A DNA stretch of 64,000 nucleotides, from the NCBI GenBank assembly GCA_910577195.1, contig CAJTLP010000004.1:248001-312000 (forward strand). The letters are read 5' to 3'. Shown here one piece after another: positions 1 to 7,304 of the stretch. The first letter of the stretch is position 1; each line of letters begins with the position of its first letter. Source of the stretch: an uncultured Eubacterium sp. (GTDB lineage Bacteria > Bacillota > Clostridia > Oscillospirales > Acutalibacteraceae). The position numbers and the translations under genes were made by a program. The notes under the pieces are model-generated. The model worked only from the letters and a program-made list of their open reading frames with translations. It was not told the origin of the DNA and made no database searches.

Positions 1-1
1 T

Positions 2-121
2 GCACTGGGCAATACTCTTGAAGAGGCACTTGAAAAATCATATGCTGCCGTAGATAAAATCAAGTTTGAAAATGCGCATTACAGAAAAGATATCGGTCAG
101 AAAGCACTTAATGCAAAATAA
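2..121 (+). CDS. purD: phosphoribosylamine-glycine ligase, C-terminal end (partial)
   Basis: Only the last 39 codons are in the window, and the gene enters from the left edge. The frame reads to a TAA at 119-121 and contains the pattern EEALEKSY...IKF...YRKDIG, which is the usual C-terminal end of GAR synthetase, the second step of de novo purine synthesis. Family assignment rests on this short tail, so it is good but not certain. No clear rho-independent terminator follows it; the next gene has its own strong promoter. Confidence 0.8.
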   Translation, partial: ALGNTLEEALEKSYAAVDKIKFENAHYRKDIGQKALNAK

Positions 122-155
122 GTTGTGAATAAATCGTGAAATTTACAATTTGTTA

Positions 156-184
156 TTGACAATTATACAAAACGGAATTATACT
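156..184 (+). promoter_or_regulatory. sigma-A type promoter for the adaptor/permease operon
   Basis: A perfect -35 TTGACA (156-161), a 17-nt spacer and a -10 TATACT (179-184) lie 45 bases upstream of the ATG at 229. Confidence 0.75.
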
Positions 185-228
185 AATCATACAAAATTAT
201 AAATCAATACAAAGCAGAGGTTAGTTTT

Positions 229-1965
229 ATGGCAACTGTAAAGAAAAGTAAAAAGAAAATAATAATTCCTATTTGCATTATTCTCGTTATTGCAATTGTT
301 GCCGGAGTTATTTTCGGTGTGTCAAAAGCAAACAGCGGTAAGGAAGTTTCGCTTTATACGATTGCTACTGATGACATCTATGAAAGCGTTTCTTTAACCG
401 GTGAGGTTTCCTCCGGCTCCGTAAAAGAGTATAAGGTTGGAACTGTTGCAACTGTTAAAGAAGTTTTTGTTAAGGTTGGCGACAAGGTTAAGAAGGGCGA
501 TGTTCTTGCAACCTTTAATGTTGAGTCACTTGACAGTCAGATAAATTCACTTCGTTCAAGCTATAACGAGTCACTCAGCAGCTATAACAGTGCTGTCAGC
601 TCACAGAGTGCAGCAAAGAAAAAGGCAGATGCGATTAAGTCTCAAATTTCTGAAACTGAAAAAACAATTGAAAAGCTTCAGAAAAAGTCAGCTACTACTG
701 TTAAGAAAACTACGAAAAAGACAACCGCCAGAACCACTACAAAAAGAGAGACAACGAAGCCTTCAACCACAAGACGTCAGCCGACAATGCCGTCTGTAAG
801 TGAAAGCACAACAACTCCTACTACTGCTCCTACATCAGCATCATCCGATATCGGTTCTCTTGCAGAGGCACTGGCTGAGCTTAACAAGAATTTAAGCCAG
901 ATTACCAATGATCTTCATACACTTGCAACTTTAACTGAAATCATTACAAAGACCATTACGGATGCGATTGAGGATGGTGTATTTGACAGCAATGTTATAG
1001 CAGACAGAGTAGCTGCTGCTGTATCAGAGGCACTCAAGGAGGGTATTATTGACGCTGCGAATCTGATTGTTGAGAGTAATGTAGCTGTGGATATGATTCA
1101 TGCTGCTGTTTCAGCAATTGATTTTGAAGCGGTTACAAGTGCTCTTATTAATTCAAACAATGTTTCATTAACTGCGGCTCAGCTTCAGCTTGCATCTCTT
1201 GAGGCACAGTACGCTATCTATAAAGTACAGTCAGATGATACTATGCTCACTGCACAGAAGAAGGCTATTGATGCTACAAAGAAGGCACTCGATACACTTG
1301 AGCAGCAGAAAAAGGAAATGGAAGAAGGCTGGGTTGCTTCATTCGACGGTACAATAACAGAAGTTGATATTGAGGCAGGTGCACAGACCACACTTCTTTC
1401 AACAGGAATCAAGCTTGAAAATCTGAATTCAATGGCAGTAACCGTAAGCCTTAGTGAATATGATTTACATAAGGTAAAGATTGGTATGCCTGTAAAGGTA
1501 ACTACTGCATATGGTTCTTATGATGGTGAGGTTTCTGCAATAGCTCCTACTGCAACAGGCGGTTCTTCAGGCAGTATTCTTGACAGCGTAGGTTCTATGG
1601 CAGGTATCAGCGGACTTTCAAGCCTTACAGGCACAGGTGCAGGTGTTGATTGTACAGTGACAATTCCTGAGACAGATGAAAATATTATTGCCGGCTTTGA
1701 TGCTGATGTTGAGATTAAGACAGGTGAATATTTAGGCGTTGTTGCAGTTCCTATTGAAGCAATTAAGCTTGAGAAAACAGGCTCATATGTATACCTTTAT
1801 GATGAGGAAGAGAAGACTGTAACAAAGACTCTGATTGAAACAGGTGCAGTGTCTGACGCTATATATCAGGTTAAATCAGGTCTTAAAATCGGTGACAGAA
1901 TTGTTGCCGCTCCTGAATCAACCTACGAAGAAGATACATTTAAGGTAAAAGTTATAGAAAAGTAA
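229..1965 (+). CDS. MacA/HlyD-like efflux adaptor with a Thr-rich insertion
   Basis: This is a membrane-anchored periplasmic-adaptor-type protein of 578 residues. It has a Lys-rich start and one membrane segment (about 10-32), a biotinyl/lipoyl-like half domain (about 65-98, with KVGDKVKKGDVLA), an alpha-helical hairpin, the returning lipoyl half (about 365-395), and beta-barrel and membrane-proximal domains to the end. Between about 155 and 205 a low-complexity Thr/Lys/Pro/Ser stretch interrupts the first hairpin helix, which is unusual for MacA. The start ATG is followed at once by the anchor. It lies 12 bases upstream of a MacB-like permease, so the two form an operon. In MacAB-type systems the adaptor couples an ABC transporter to substrate export; the substrate here is unknown. 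The ATPase is not adjacent. Confidence 0.85.
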   Translation: MATVKKSKKKIIIPICIILVIAIVAGVIFGVSKANSGKEVSLYTIATDDIYESVSLTGEVSSGSVKEYKVGTVATVKEVFVKVGDKVKKGDVLATFNVESLDSQINSLRSSYNESLSSYNSAVSSQSAAKKKADAIKSQISETEKTIEKLQKKSATTVKKTTKKTTARTTTKRETTKPSTTRRQPTMPSVSESTTTPTTAPTSASSDIGSLAEALAELNKNLSQITNDLHTLATLTEIITKTITDAIEDGVFDSNVIADRVAAAVSEALKEGIIDAANLIVESNVAVDMIHAAVSAIDFEAVTSALINSNNVSLTAAQLQLASLEAQYAIYKVQSDDTMLTAQKKAIDATKKALDTLEQQKKEMEEGWVASFDGTITEVDIEAGAQTTLLSTGIKLENLNSMAVTVSLSEYDLHKVKIGMPVKVTTAYGSYDGEVSAIAPTATGGSSGSILDSVGSMAGISGLSSLTGTGAGVDCTVTIPETDENIIAGFDADVEIKTGEYLGVVAVPIEAIKLEKTGSYVYLYDEEEKTVTKTLIETGAVSDAIYQVKSGLKIGDRIVAAPESTYEEDTFKVKVIEK

Positions 1966-1977
1966 GGAGATTTCAGA

Positions 1978-3225
1978 GTGAATATTAAGGAAAGTCTGAA
2001 AATCGCTGTCAAGTGTATCAAATCAAACTGGATGCGCAGCCTTCTTACAATGCTTGGTATCATAATAGGTATAAGCTCGGTAATTATGATTATCGGTGCC
2101 GGTACCGGTGTAAGAGACTATATTGTCGGTATGATTGAGGATATGGGCTCTAATGCAGTGCTTGTCAGTGTTGATGCAACAACAGCAACTGAAAACGATT
2201 ATATGACTCTTGACGATATTGAAAATATCAAAAATAAGGTTAAGGGTGTTGAACGCTGTTCTCCAATGCTTATGGGCTTCGGCAGAGCTACGATAGATAA
2301 ATCAGCTACTGAGGCAACTGTAATGATGATTGGTGTCAACAGTGATGTTCAGTTTGCACTTACTGCTCCATGTGACTATGGGCGCTTCTTTAATGATGAG
2401 GAATACGATTCCAATGCGCCTGTGGCAGTAATCGGTACGCTGTCTGCTCAAAATGCTTTCGGCTATGAAGATGTTACCAATGAATATATAACCGTTTCCT
2501 CAAGCGGTAAATCAATGAAGGTTAAGGTGTGCGGTGTTGCGAACATCGACCAGATGGTGAATTCAATGGGCGGAGGCAGTATGGCCGATATGTTCCAGAT
2601 GAATTCAGACCAGGTTATGATTGCACTGTTTGTGCCGTGTACAACGCTTACGCAGATAACAGGTGCTGATGCTCAGCTCAGCAGCGCATTTGTTATTGCA
2701 GAAGAGGGCTATGATTATGATGCAGTCGGAAATGCAACTGTAAACTATCTGAAATCTGCACACGGAAATTATTCAAACAATATGTATACTGCTCAGAATA
2801 TGGCAACATACGTTGAAATTGTTGATATCATTATGTCTGTTCTTACAGCATTTATTGCCTGCGTCGGTGCAATTTCTCTTATCGTTGGCGGTATCGGTGT
2901 AATGAATATTATGCTTGTATCGGTTACGGAGCGAACGAGAGAAATCGGTATTCGAAAATCATTAGGCGCAAAGACGAAGGTTATCACAATGCAGTTTTTG
3001 ACCGAGTCAATCATCCTGTGTCTGATCGGTGGTGCCATAGGTGTCACCATAGGTGTTGCAGGTGCTTTTGCAGCCTGCTCAATTATTGATATAGCACCGA
3101 ATATTACCTGGTGGCTTATTGCTCTTGCTCTTCTGTTCTCCAGTGGTGTCGGTTTATTCTTCGGTATTTATCCGGCAAAGAAGGCGGCACAGATGAGTCC
3201 TATTGATGCACTGAGAAGTGAATAA
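1978..3225 (+). CDS. MacB/FtsX-family ABC transporter permease (no ATPase domain)
   Basis: The protein has 415 residues. A first membrane helix lies at about 20-42 (after the typical SNWMRSLLTMLGIIIGI start), followed by a large extracytoplasmic MacB_PCD-like domain (about 45-270). Three C-terminal helices carry the FtsX signature (TERTREIGIRKSLGAK, and YPAKKAAQMSPIDALR at the end). It starts at GTG 1978 behind an AAGGAG Shine-Dalgarno. It is the partner of the upstream adaptor. Canonical MacB carries its own nucleotide-binding domain, and split Gram-positive versions usually have an adjacent ATPase gene. Neither is present here, so the ATPase must be supplied from elsewhere or has been lost. 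Confidence 0.88.
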   Translation: MNIKESLKIAVKCIKSNWMRSLLTMLGIIIGISSVIMIIGAGTGVRDYIVGMIEDMGSNAVLVSVDATTATENDYMTLDDIENIKNKVKGVERCSPMLMGFGRATIDKSATEATVMMIGVNSDVQFALTAPCDYGRFFNDEEYDSNAPVAVIGTLSAQNAFGYEDVTNEYITVSSSGKSMKVKVCGVANIDQMVNSMGGGSMADMFQMNSDQVMIALFVPCTTLTQITGADAQLSSAFVIAEEGYDYDAVGNATVNYLKSAHGNYSNNMYTAQNMATYVEIVDIIMSVLTAFIACVGAISLIVGGIGVMNIMLVSVTERTREIGIRKSLGAKTKVITMQFLTESIILCLIGGAIGVTIGVAGAFAACSIIDIAPNITWWLIALALLFSSGVGLFFGIYPAKKAAQMSPIDALRSE

Positions 3226-3235
3226 TTGAAGTGTA

Positions 3236-3270
3236 ATACCCTGCATACAAAAATGTGCAGGGTATTTTTA
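3236..3270 (+). terminator. rho-independent terminator
   Basis: The inverted repeat TACCCTGCA / TGCAGGGTA (3237-3245 and 3256-3264) is followed by a short T run. It closes the adaptor/permease operon. Confidence 0.85.
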
Positions 3271-3272
3271 TA

Positions 3273-3301
3273 TTGCATATTATGACTTATTATGTTAAAA
3301 T
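3273..3301 (+). promoter_or_regulatory. promoter for the NahK-like kinase gene
   Basis: TTGCAT (3273-3278), a 17-nt spacer and TAAAAT (3296-3301) lie directly after the preceding terminator and 19 bases before the ATG. Confidence 0.55.
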
Positions 3302-3320
3302 CCTTTAAGGGGGAAATGTT

Positions 3321-4415
3321 ATGGAAGATATTAAGCATATTTTGGATAAATTTAACTTTAAGGGTGAGCTTGCTGAATGTGAAGTGTTCGGCTCAGGACA
3401 CATAAATACAACCTATATGGCTGTATATAATAACGGAAATACTGTTAATAAATATATTGTACAGAGAGTGAATACAAACGTATTTAAAAATATAGATGAG
3501 TTAATGGATAACGTGTTCGCGGTAACCTCTTTTTTACGTGATAAAATCAAAGGCTGCGGCGGAGATCCGAACAGGGAAACACTGAATTATATTAAAACAT
3601 CTGATGGTGACAAATATCTCAGATGTGATAATGGTGACTGTTACCGTGCATATAAATTCGTGGACGACAGCAAAAGCTATAACAGTGTAGACAGTGCGGA
3701 AATTTTTGGCAAAAGCGGTGTTGCATTCGGAAGATTTCAAAAATATTTGTCAGACTTCCCTGCAACAACACTGCACGAAACCATACCTGATTTCCATAAT
3801 ACAATCCGGAGATATGAGAATGAATTTTTGCCTGCAGTAAAAAATGATTTGCAGGGCAGAGCAAAGGATTGCAAAGCGGAAATTGAATTCGTAATGGAGA
3901 GGAAGGAAGACTGTTCACGCCTTGTAGATTTGATTGAAAAGGGTGAGCTGCCTATTCGCGTAACGCATAATGATACAAAGCTCAATAACGTTATATTTGA
4001 CGAGGAAACAGATGATGCGATCTGTGTTATTGATCTTGATACCGTTATGCCGGGACTTGCTCTTTATGATTTTGGTGATTCAATCAGATTCGGTGCAAAT
4101 ACCTGTGCTGAGGACGAGCCTGATACTTCCAGGATTGCGATTAATCTTGATTATTTCAAGGCTTATGCCGAAGGTTTTTTGAGCGAGGCTGGGGAAAGCT
4201 TTACGCAGTGCGAGATTGATAATCTGGCATTTTCCGCAAAGCTGATGACTTTTGAATGCGGTATGCGTTTCCTTACAGATTATCTCAATGGTGATACATA
4301 TTTTAAAACAGCATATCCTGAGCATAATATTGTTCGTGCTAGAAGCCAGTTTGCTCTTGTTAAGGATATGGAATCCAAAATGAGTGAAATGGAAGAAATA
4401 ATAAGGAATATTTAG
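3321..4415 (+). CDS. APH-fold sugar kinase, N-acetylhexosamine 1-kinase-like
   Basis: A 364-residue phosphotransferase of the aminoglycoside-phosphotransferase/choline-kinase fold. Visible motifs are the N-terminal glycine-containing loop GSGHINTTY, YIVQRVNTNVF, the catalytic loop THNDTKLNNV and the metal-binding VIDLDTVMPG followed by DFGDSIR. This set, especially the QRxNTxVF and DTKxNN motifs, is typical of NahK-type N-acetylhexosamine 1-kinases used by gut bacteria for mucin-derived GalNAc/GlcNAc. It is monocistronic, with its own promoter and terminator, behind an AAGGGGGAAA ribosome site. The substrate is inferred from family resemblance; another hexosamine or a small alcohol is possible. 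Confidence 0.72.
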   Translation: MEDIKHILDKFNFKGELAECEVFGSGHINTTYMAVYNNGNTVNKYIVQRVNTNVFKNIDELMDNVFAVTSFLRDKIKGCGGDPNRETLNYIKTSDGDKYLRCDNGDCYRAYKFVDDSKSYNSVDSAEIFGKSGVAFGRFQKYLSDFPATTLHETIPDFHNTIRRYENEFLPAVKNDLQGRAKDCKAEIEFVMERKEDCSRLVDLIEKGELPIRVTHNDTKLNNVIFDEETDDAICVIDLDTVMPGLALYDFGDSIRFGANTCAEDEPDTSRIAINLDYFKAYAEGFLSEAGESFTQCEIDNLAFSAKLMTFECGMRFLTDYLNGDTYFKTAYPEHNIVRARSQFALVKDMESKMSEMEEIIRNI

Positions 4416-4422
4416 GTACTGA

Positions 4423-4457
4423 AGGACGAAACTTTGTTTTCGTCCTATTTCTTTTTT
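4423..4457 (+). terminator. rho-independent terminator
   Basis: AGGACGAAA / TTTTCGTCCT hairpin followed by a T-rich tract, downstream of the NahK-like gene. Confidence 0.8.
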
Positions 4458-4549
4458 CGGGCTTTTATCAACATCGCAAAAAAAGTCAAGACAGCTCAAG
4501 GTATTTGTGTTAAAATTATTATTAGATTATTATCATCAGGAGGTGCACT

Positions 4550-5455
4550 ATGAATCGTTTGACAGGAATTGAAACTGCAATTGAATATATTGAGAATAAC
4601 CTCCTTACTAAGCTTGATTATGAGGTGATTGCCTCAAAAGCATATTATTCAAGCTATCATTTTCAGCGGATGTTTTCGGCTTTTTCCGGTTGTACTCTCG
4701 GCGAATATATCTGTGCAAGGCGAATGACACTGGCAGGTGCTGAGCTGAAAGGCTCAGATATAAAAATTCTTGATTTGGCAGCAAAATACGGTTATGAAAA
4801 TCCTGAAAGCTTTACAAGAGCGTTCACCAAGTTTCACGGAATAACGCCGTCTCAGGCACGCAGACCTGATGCAAAAATCAAATCCTTTTCACGTCTCTCA
4901 AATTATGAGGCTGTGGAGGGCGGAAATTTTGTGGACTATAGAATTGTTAAAAGAAAAGAACAGGCATTTTTTGGATATAAAAGGCATTTTGAGGGCACTC
5001 CCTATGGCGATGAAAGGCGAAGCCAGGAGCAGGACTTGTTTCTTTCTACAAGGAACAAGCAGTGGATGTTAAAGGGCATTTCATCGGTATGCTTTAATCA
5101 TTTTGACCCCAGTACGGATTACTGTGTGATTGATAATGTTGATGATGAGGGATATGATTTTTACTATGCTCAGCCGATAGACAGTGATATTGAACTGAGC
5201 AGTCAGATTGAAAGACAGATACCGATAAGTAAAATTGTTCTGCCTGAGGCACATTATGCCGTTTTTAAAACGAAGAGCGAGCGCTATCCCACAGAAAGCT
5301 ATATGGATATATGCAAGCATATTTTCTGCGAGTGGCTCTCCAGCACAAATTATCAGCTGCAGCCGACACCTGAGCTGGTTATCTACCATTGGTATGACGA
5401 CAGAAAGGAGGACAGGTATATTGAAATATATATCCCTGTAAAGCTTGAAATATGA
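4550..5455 (+). CDS. AraC-family regulator with C-terminal GyrI-like ligand-binding domain
   Basis: The protein has 301 residues. The double helix-turn-helix is at the N terminus (about 1-105; SSYHFQRMFSAFSGCTLGEYI and YENPESFTRAFTKFHGITP are recognisable). Residues about 125-300 look like a GyrI/AraC effector-binding domain (YAVFKTKS... and a C-terminal EIYIPVKL strand). Proteins of this architecture, such as Rob or BmrR-like sensors, bind small amphipathic ligands. A strong AGGAGG precedes the ATG by 7 bases. The stop overlaps the next start by 4 bases (ATGA), so the two are co-translated. The regulated target is not evident. Confidence 0.85.
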   Translation: MNRLTGIETAIEYIENNLLTKLDYEVIASKAYYSSYHFQRMFSAFSGCTLGEYICARRMTLAGAELKGSDIKILDLAAKYGYENPESFTRAFTKFHGITPSQARRPDAKIKSFSRLSNYEAVEGGNFVDYRIVKRKEQAFFGYKRHFEGTPYGDERRSQEQDLFLSTRNKQWMLKGISSVCFNHFDPSTDYCVIDNVDDEGYDFYYAQPIDSDIELSSQIERQIPISKIVLPEAHYAVFKTKSERYPTESYMDICKHIFCEWLSSTNYQLQPTPELVIYHWYDDRKEDRYIEIYIPVKLEI

Positions 5456-5976
5456 AAATTGCAGTATTAGGCTACAGCGGTGCAGGAAAATCTACTTTGG
5501 CACGGATGTTAGGCGAGCATTATAATATCCCTGTCCTGCACCTTGATACAGTGCAGTTTTTACCAAACTGGAAAATACGAGATGAAGATGAAAAAAGAAA
5601 AATGGTTAATGATTTTATGCAGAATGAAAGCTGGGTGATTGACGGAAACTATTCTGCCTTGTATAAAAAAGAACGGCTTGAGCAGGCTGATAAAATAATT
5701 ATGCTGAATTTTAATCGTTTTTTCTGCTTCAAATCTGCACTGAAAAGATATTTTGAAAATAAAGGCACATCACGTATAGATATGGCAGACGGATGCAATG
5801 AGAAATTTGATTTTGAATTTGCCATGTGGATTTTGTTTTGGGGCAGAACATTCAGACGCAGAAAGGGCTATAAAGATATTTACAAAAAATATAAATCAAA
5901 GACCCTTGTTTTTAAAAATCGCGACCAAGTGAACGCCTATATAAAAAGTTTAAATAATTCCGACATTGTTCAATAA
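5452..5976 (+). CDS. P-loop nucleotide kinase, DNA topology modulation (FlaR-like) family
   Basis: A 174-residue protein with an N-terminal Walker A motif GYSGAGKST, an LHLD motif, WVIDGNY and an arginine-rich lid (WGRTFRRRKGY). The pattern fits the FlaR/topology-modulation group of adenylate-kinase-like NTPases, whose true substrates are poorly known. It is translationally coupled to the AraC/GyrI gene through a 4-base overlap and is followed by a strong terminator, so the two form a two-gene operon. Confidence 0.78.
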   Translation: MKIAVLGYSGAGKSTLARMLGEHYNIPVLHLDTVQFLPNWKIRDEDEKRKMVNDFMQNESWVIDGNYSALYKKERLEQADKIIMLNFNRFFCFKSALKRYFENKGTSRIDMADGCNEKFDFEFAMWILFWGRTFRRRKGYKDIYKKYKSKTLVFKNRDQVNAYIKSLNNSDIVQ

Positions 5977-5983
5977 ATTTACT

Positions 5984-6016
5984 AACTCCTGTCAATAATA
6001 TTGACAGGAGTTTTTT
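5984..6016 (+). terminator. rho-independent terminator
   Basis: Perfect 13-bp inverted repeat AACTCCTGTCAAT / ATTGACAGGAGTT followed by Ts. Confidence 0.9.
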
Positions 6017-6044
6017 GTACATAAAAAAGTAAAGGAAGATTTAT

Positions 6045-6812
6045 GTGCAGTACAGTAAAGTCGAAATATGCGGAATTAACACAAGTCAGCTTAAGGTGCT
6101 CAAAGAAAGTGAAAAAATGGAGCTTTTGAAAAAAGCACATGCAGGGGATAAAAAGGCGAGGGAGGAACTGATTAACGGTAATCTTAGATTAGTATTATCT
6201 GTAATTCAGCGTTTTTCAAATCGCGGTGAGAATATGGACGATTTGTTTCAGGTCGGTGTAATCGGACTGATTAAGGCGATTGATAATTTTAATCTTGACC
6301 TTGATGTGCGTTTCAGCACTTATGCAGTGCCTATGTGCATCGGTGAAATCCGCCGATTTTTGCGTGACGATAATGCTGTGCGTGTTTCACGCTCAATGCG
6401 GGATACCGCCTATAAAGCAATGCAGGTTAAGGAAAGACTTATCAATAAGAATAACCGTGAGCCTACGATTGAGGAAATTGCAAAAGAGCTCGATATGAAA
6501 AAGTCAGATGTTGTACTTGCTCTTGAGGCAATTGTTGACCCTGTTTCACTTTACGAGCCTGTATATTCCGACGGCGGTGATACTATATATGTTATGGATC
6601 AGGTCGGTGATTCCAATACGGACAGCGACTGGATAGACGAGATCATGATAAAGGACGAAATAAGCAGACTGGATGACAGGGAAAGAAATATTATGTATCT
6701 CCGATTTATGCAGGGCAAAACCCAGATGGAGGTTGCAAAAGAGGTAGGAATCTCACAGGCACAGGTCAGCAGACTGGAAAAGAACGCTCTGAAGCGTATC
6801 AAAGGACATTAA
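6045..6812 (+). CDS. sigG: RNA polymerase sporulation sigma factor SigG
   Basis: A 255-residue sigma-70 protein that starts like SigG (KVEICGINTSQLKVLK). It has region 2 (NGNLRLVLSVIQRFSNRGENMDDLFQ at about 45-70; RFSTYAVPMCIGEIRRFLRDD), region 3 and a region 4 helix-turn-helix (TQMEVAKEVGISQAQVSRLE). In spore formers SigG drives late forespore gene expression. The start is GTG at 6045 behind AAAGGAAG; an out-of-frame ATG at 6043 overlaps it. In many clostridia sigG follows spoIIGA-sigE, but here it stands alone between two terminators. Confidence 0.93.
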   Translation: MQYSKVEICGINTSQLKVLKESEKMELLKKAHAGDKKAREELINGNLRLVLSVIQRFSNRGENMDDLFQVGVIGLIKAIDNFNLDLDVRFSTYAVPMCIGEIRRFLRDDNAVRVSRSMRDTAYKAMQVKERLINKNNREPTIEEIAKELDMKKSDVVLALEAIVDPVSLYEPVYSDGGDTIYVMDQVGDSNTDSDWIDEIMIKDEISRLDDRERNIMYLRFMQGKTQMEVAKEVGISQAQVSRLEKNALKRIKGH

Positions 6813-6837
6813 TCAGAATTTATATATTATATCCATT

Positions 6838-6868
6838 AACGGCTGGGAGTATCTCAGTCGTTATTTTT
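6838..6868 (+). terminator. rho-independent terminator after sigG
   Basis: AACGGCTGGG / CTCAGTCGTT stem (10 bp with G-U pairs), loop AGTAT, then a run of Ts. Confidence 0.8.
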
Positions 6869-6878
6869 TGTTATGTCC

Positions 6879-6907
6879 TTGACAAGTTTAAAACTATCTG
6901 TTATCAT
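6879..6907 (+). promoter_or_regulatory. promoter of the PadR/HAAS operon
   Basis: TTGACA (6879-6884), a 17-nt spacer and TATCAT (6902-6907). The -10 abuts the dyad at 6909-6931. Confidence 0.75.
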
Positions 6908-6908
6908 C

Positions 6909-6931
6909 TATGTATAGAACATCTATGCATA
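6909..6931. promoter_or_regulatory. inverted repeat, likely PadR operator
   Basis: TATGTATAGA-ACA-TCTATGCATA: two 10-base arms with one mismatch, immediately downstream of the -10 box and over the expected transcription start. It contains ATGT...ACAT, the core seen in PadR-family operators. The position fits autorepression by the PadR protein encoded 22 bases downstream. Confidence 0.6.
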
Positions 6932-6953
6932 AATAATTGACGGAGGTAATGGT

Positions 6954-7280
6954 ATGAAAATCAGTAAAGAGCTTTCAACAGGTACAATTCCGATTATGGT
7001 TTTATCTGTGCTGAAAAGTGAGGATATGTACGGCTACAAAATCATCAAAACCCTTGAAATAAGAAGTGACAATGTTTTTTCACTGAAAGAGGGGACACTT
7101 TATCCTATTTTACACTCTATGGAGAAAGAAAGAATTCTTGAAAGCTATTGGGACACCTCAACCGGCAGAAAGAAAAAGTATTACCACATCACTAAAAAAG
7201 GCTTGAAGCTCCTTGACAGCAAGGTTGAGGAATTTGAAGAATTCACTGTGACCGTGAAAAAGGTTTTACATTTTGCCTGA
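6954..7280 (+). CDS. PadR-family transcriptional regulator
   Basis: A 108-residue winged-helix protein with the PadR hallmarks: GTIPIMVLSVLKSEDMYGYKI at the start, LKEGTLYPILHSMEKE in the recognition helix region and GRKKKYYHITKKG in the wing. It has an AGGAGG-type ribosome site. It lies 24 bases upstream of the large HAAS-domain membrane protein, the common PadR/HAAS pairing in Firmicutes in which the regulator controls its membrane partner. Confidence 0.92.
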   Translation: MKISKELSTGTIPIMVLSVLKSEDMYGYKIIKTLEIRSDNVFSLKEGTLYPILHSMEKERILESYWDTSTGRKKKYYHITKKGLKLLDSKVEEFEEFTVTVKKVLHFA

Positions 7281-7304
7281 ATAATATCTGAATGAGGAGA
7301 AACG

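Noticed and set aside
2..121. Left-edge reading frame as a separate small gene
   Set aside because: It has no start in the window, and its composition matches the C-terminal end of PurD.
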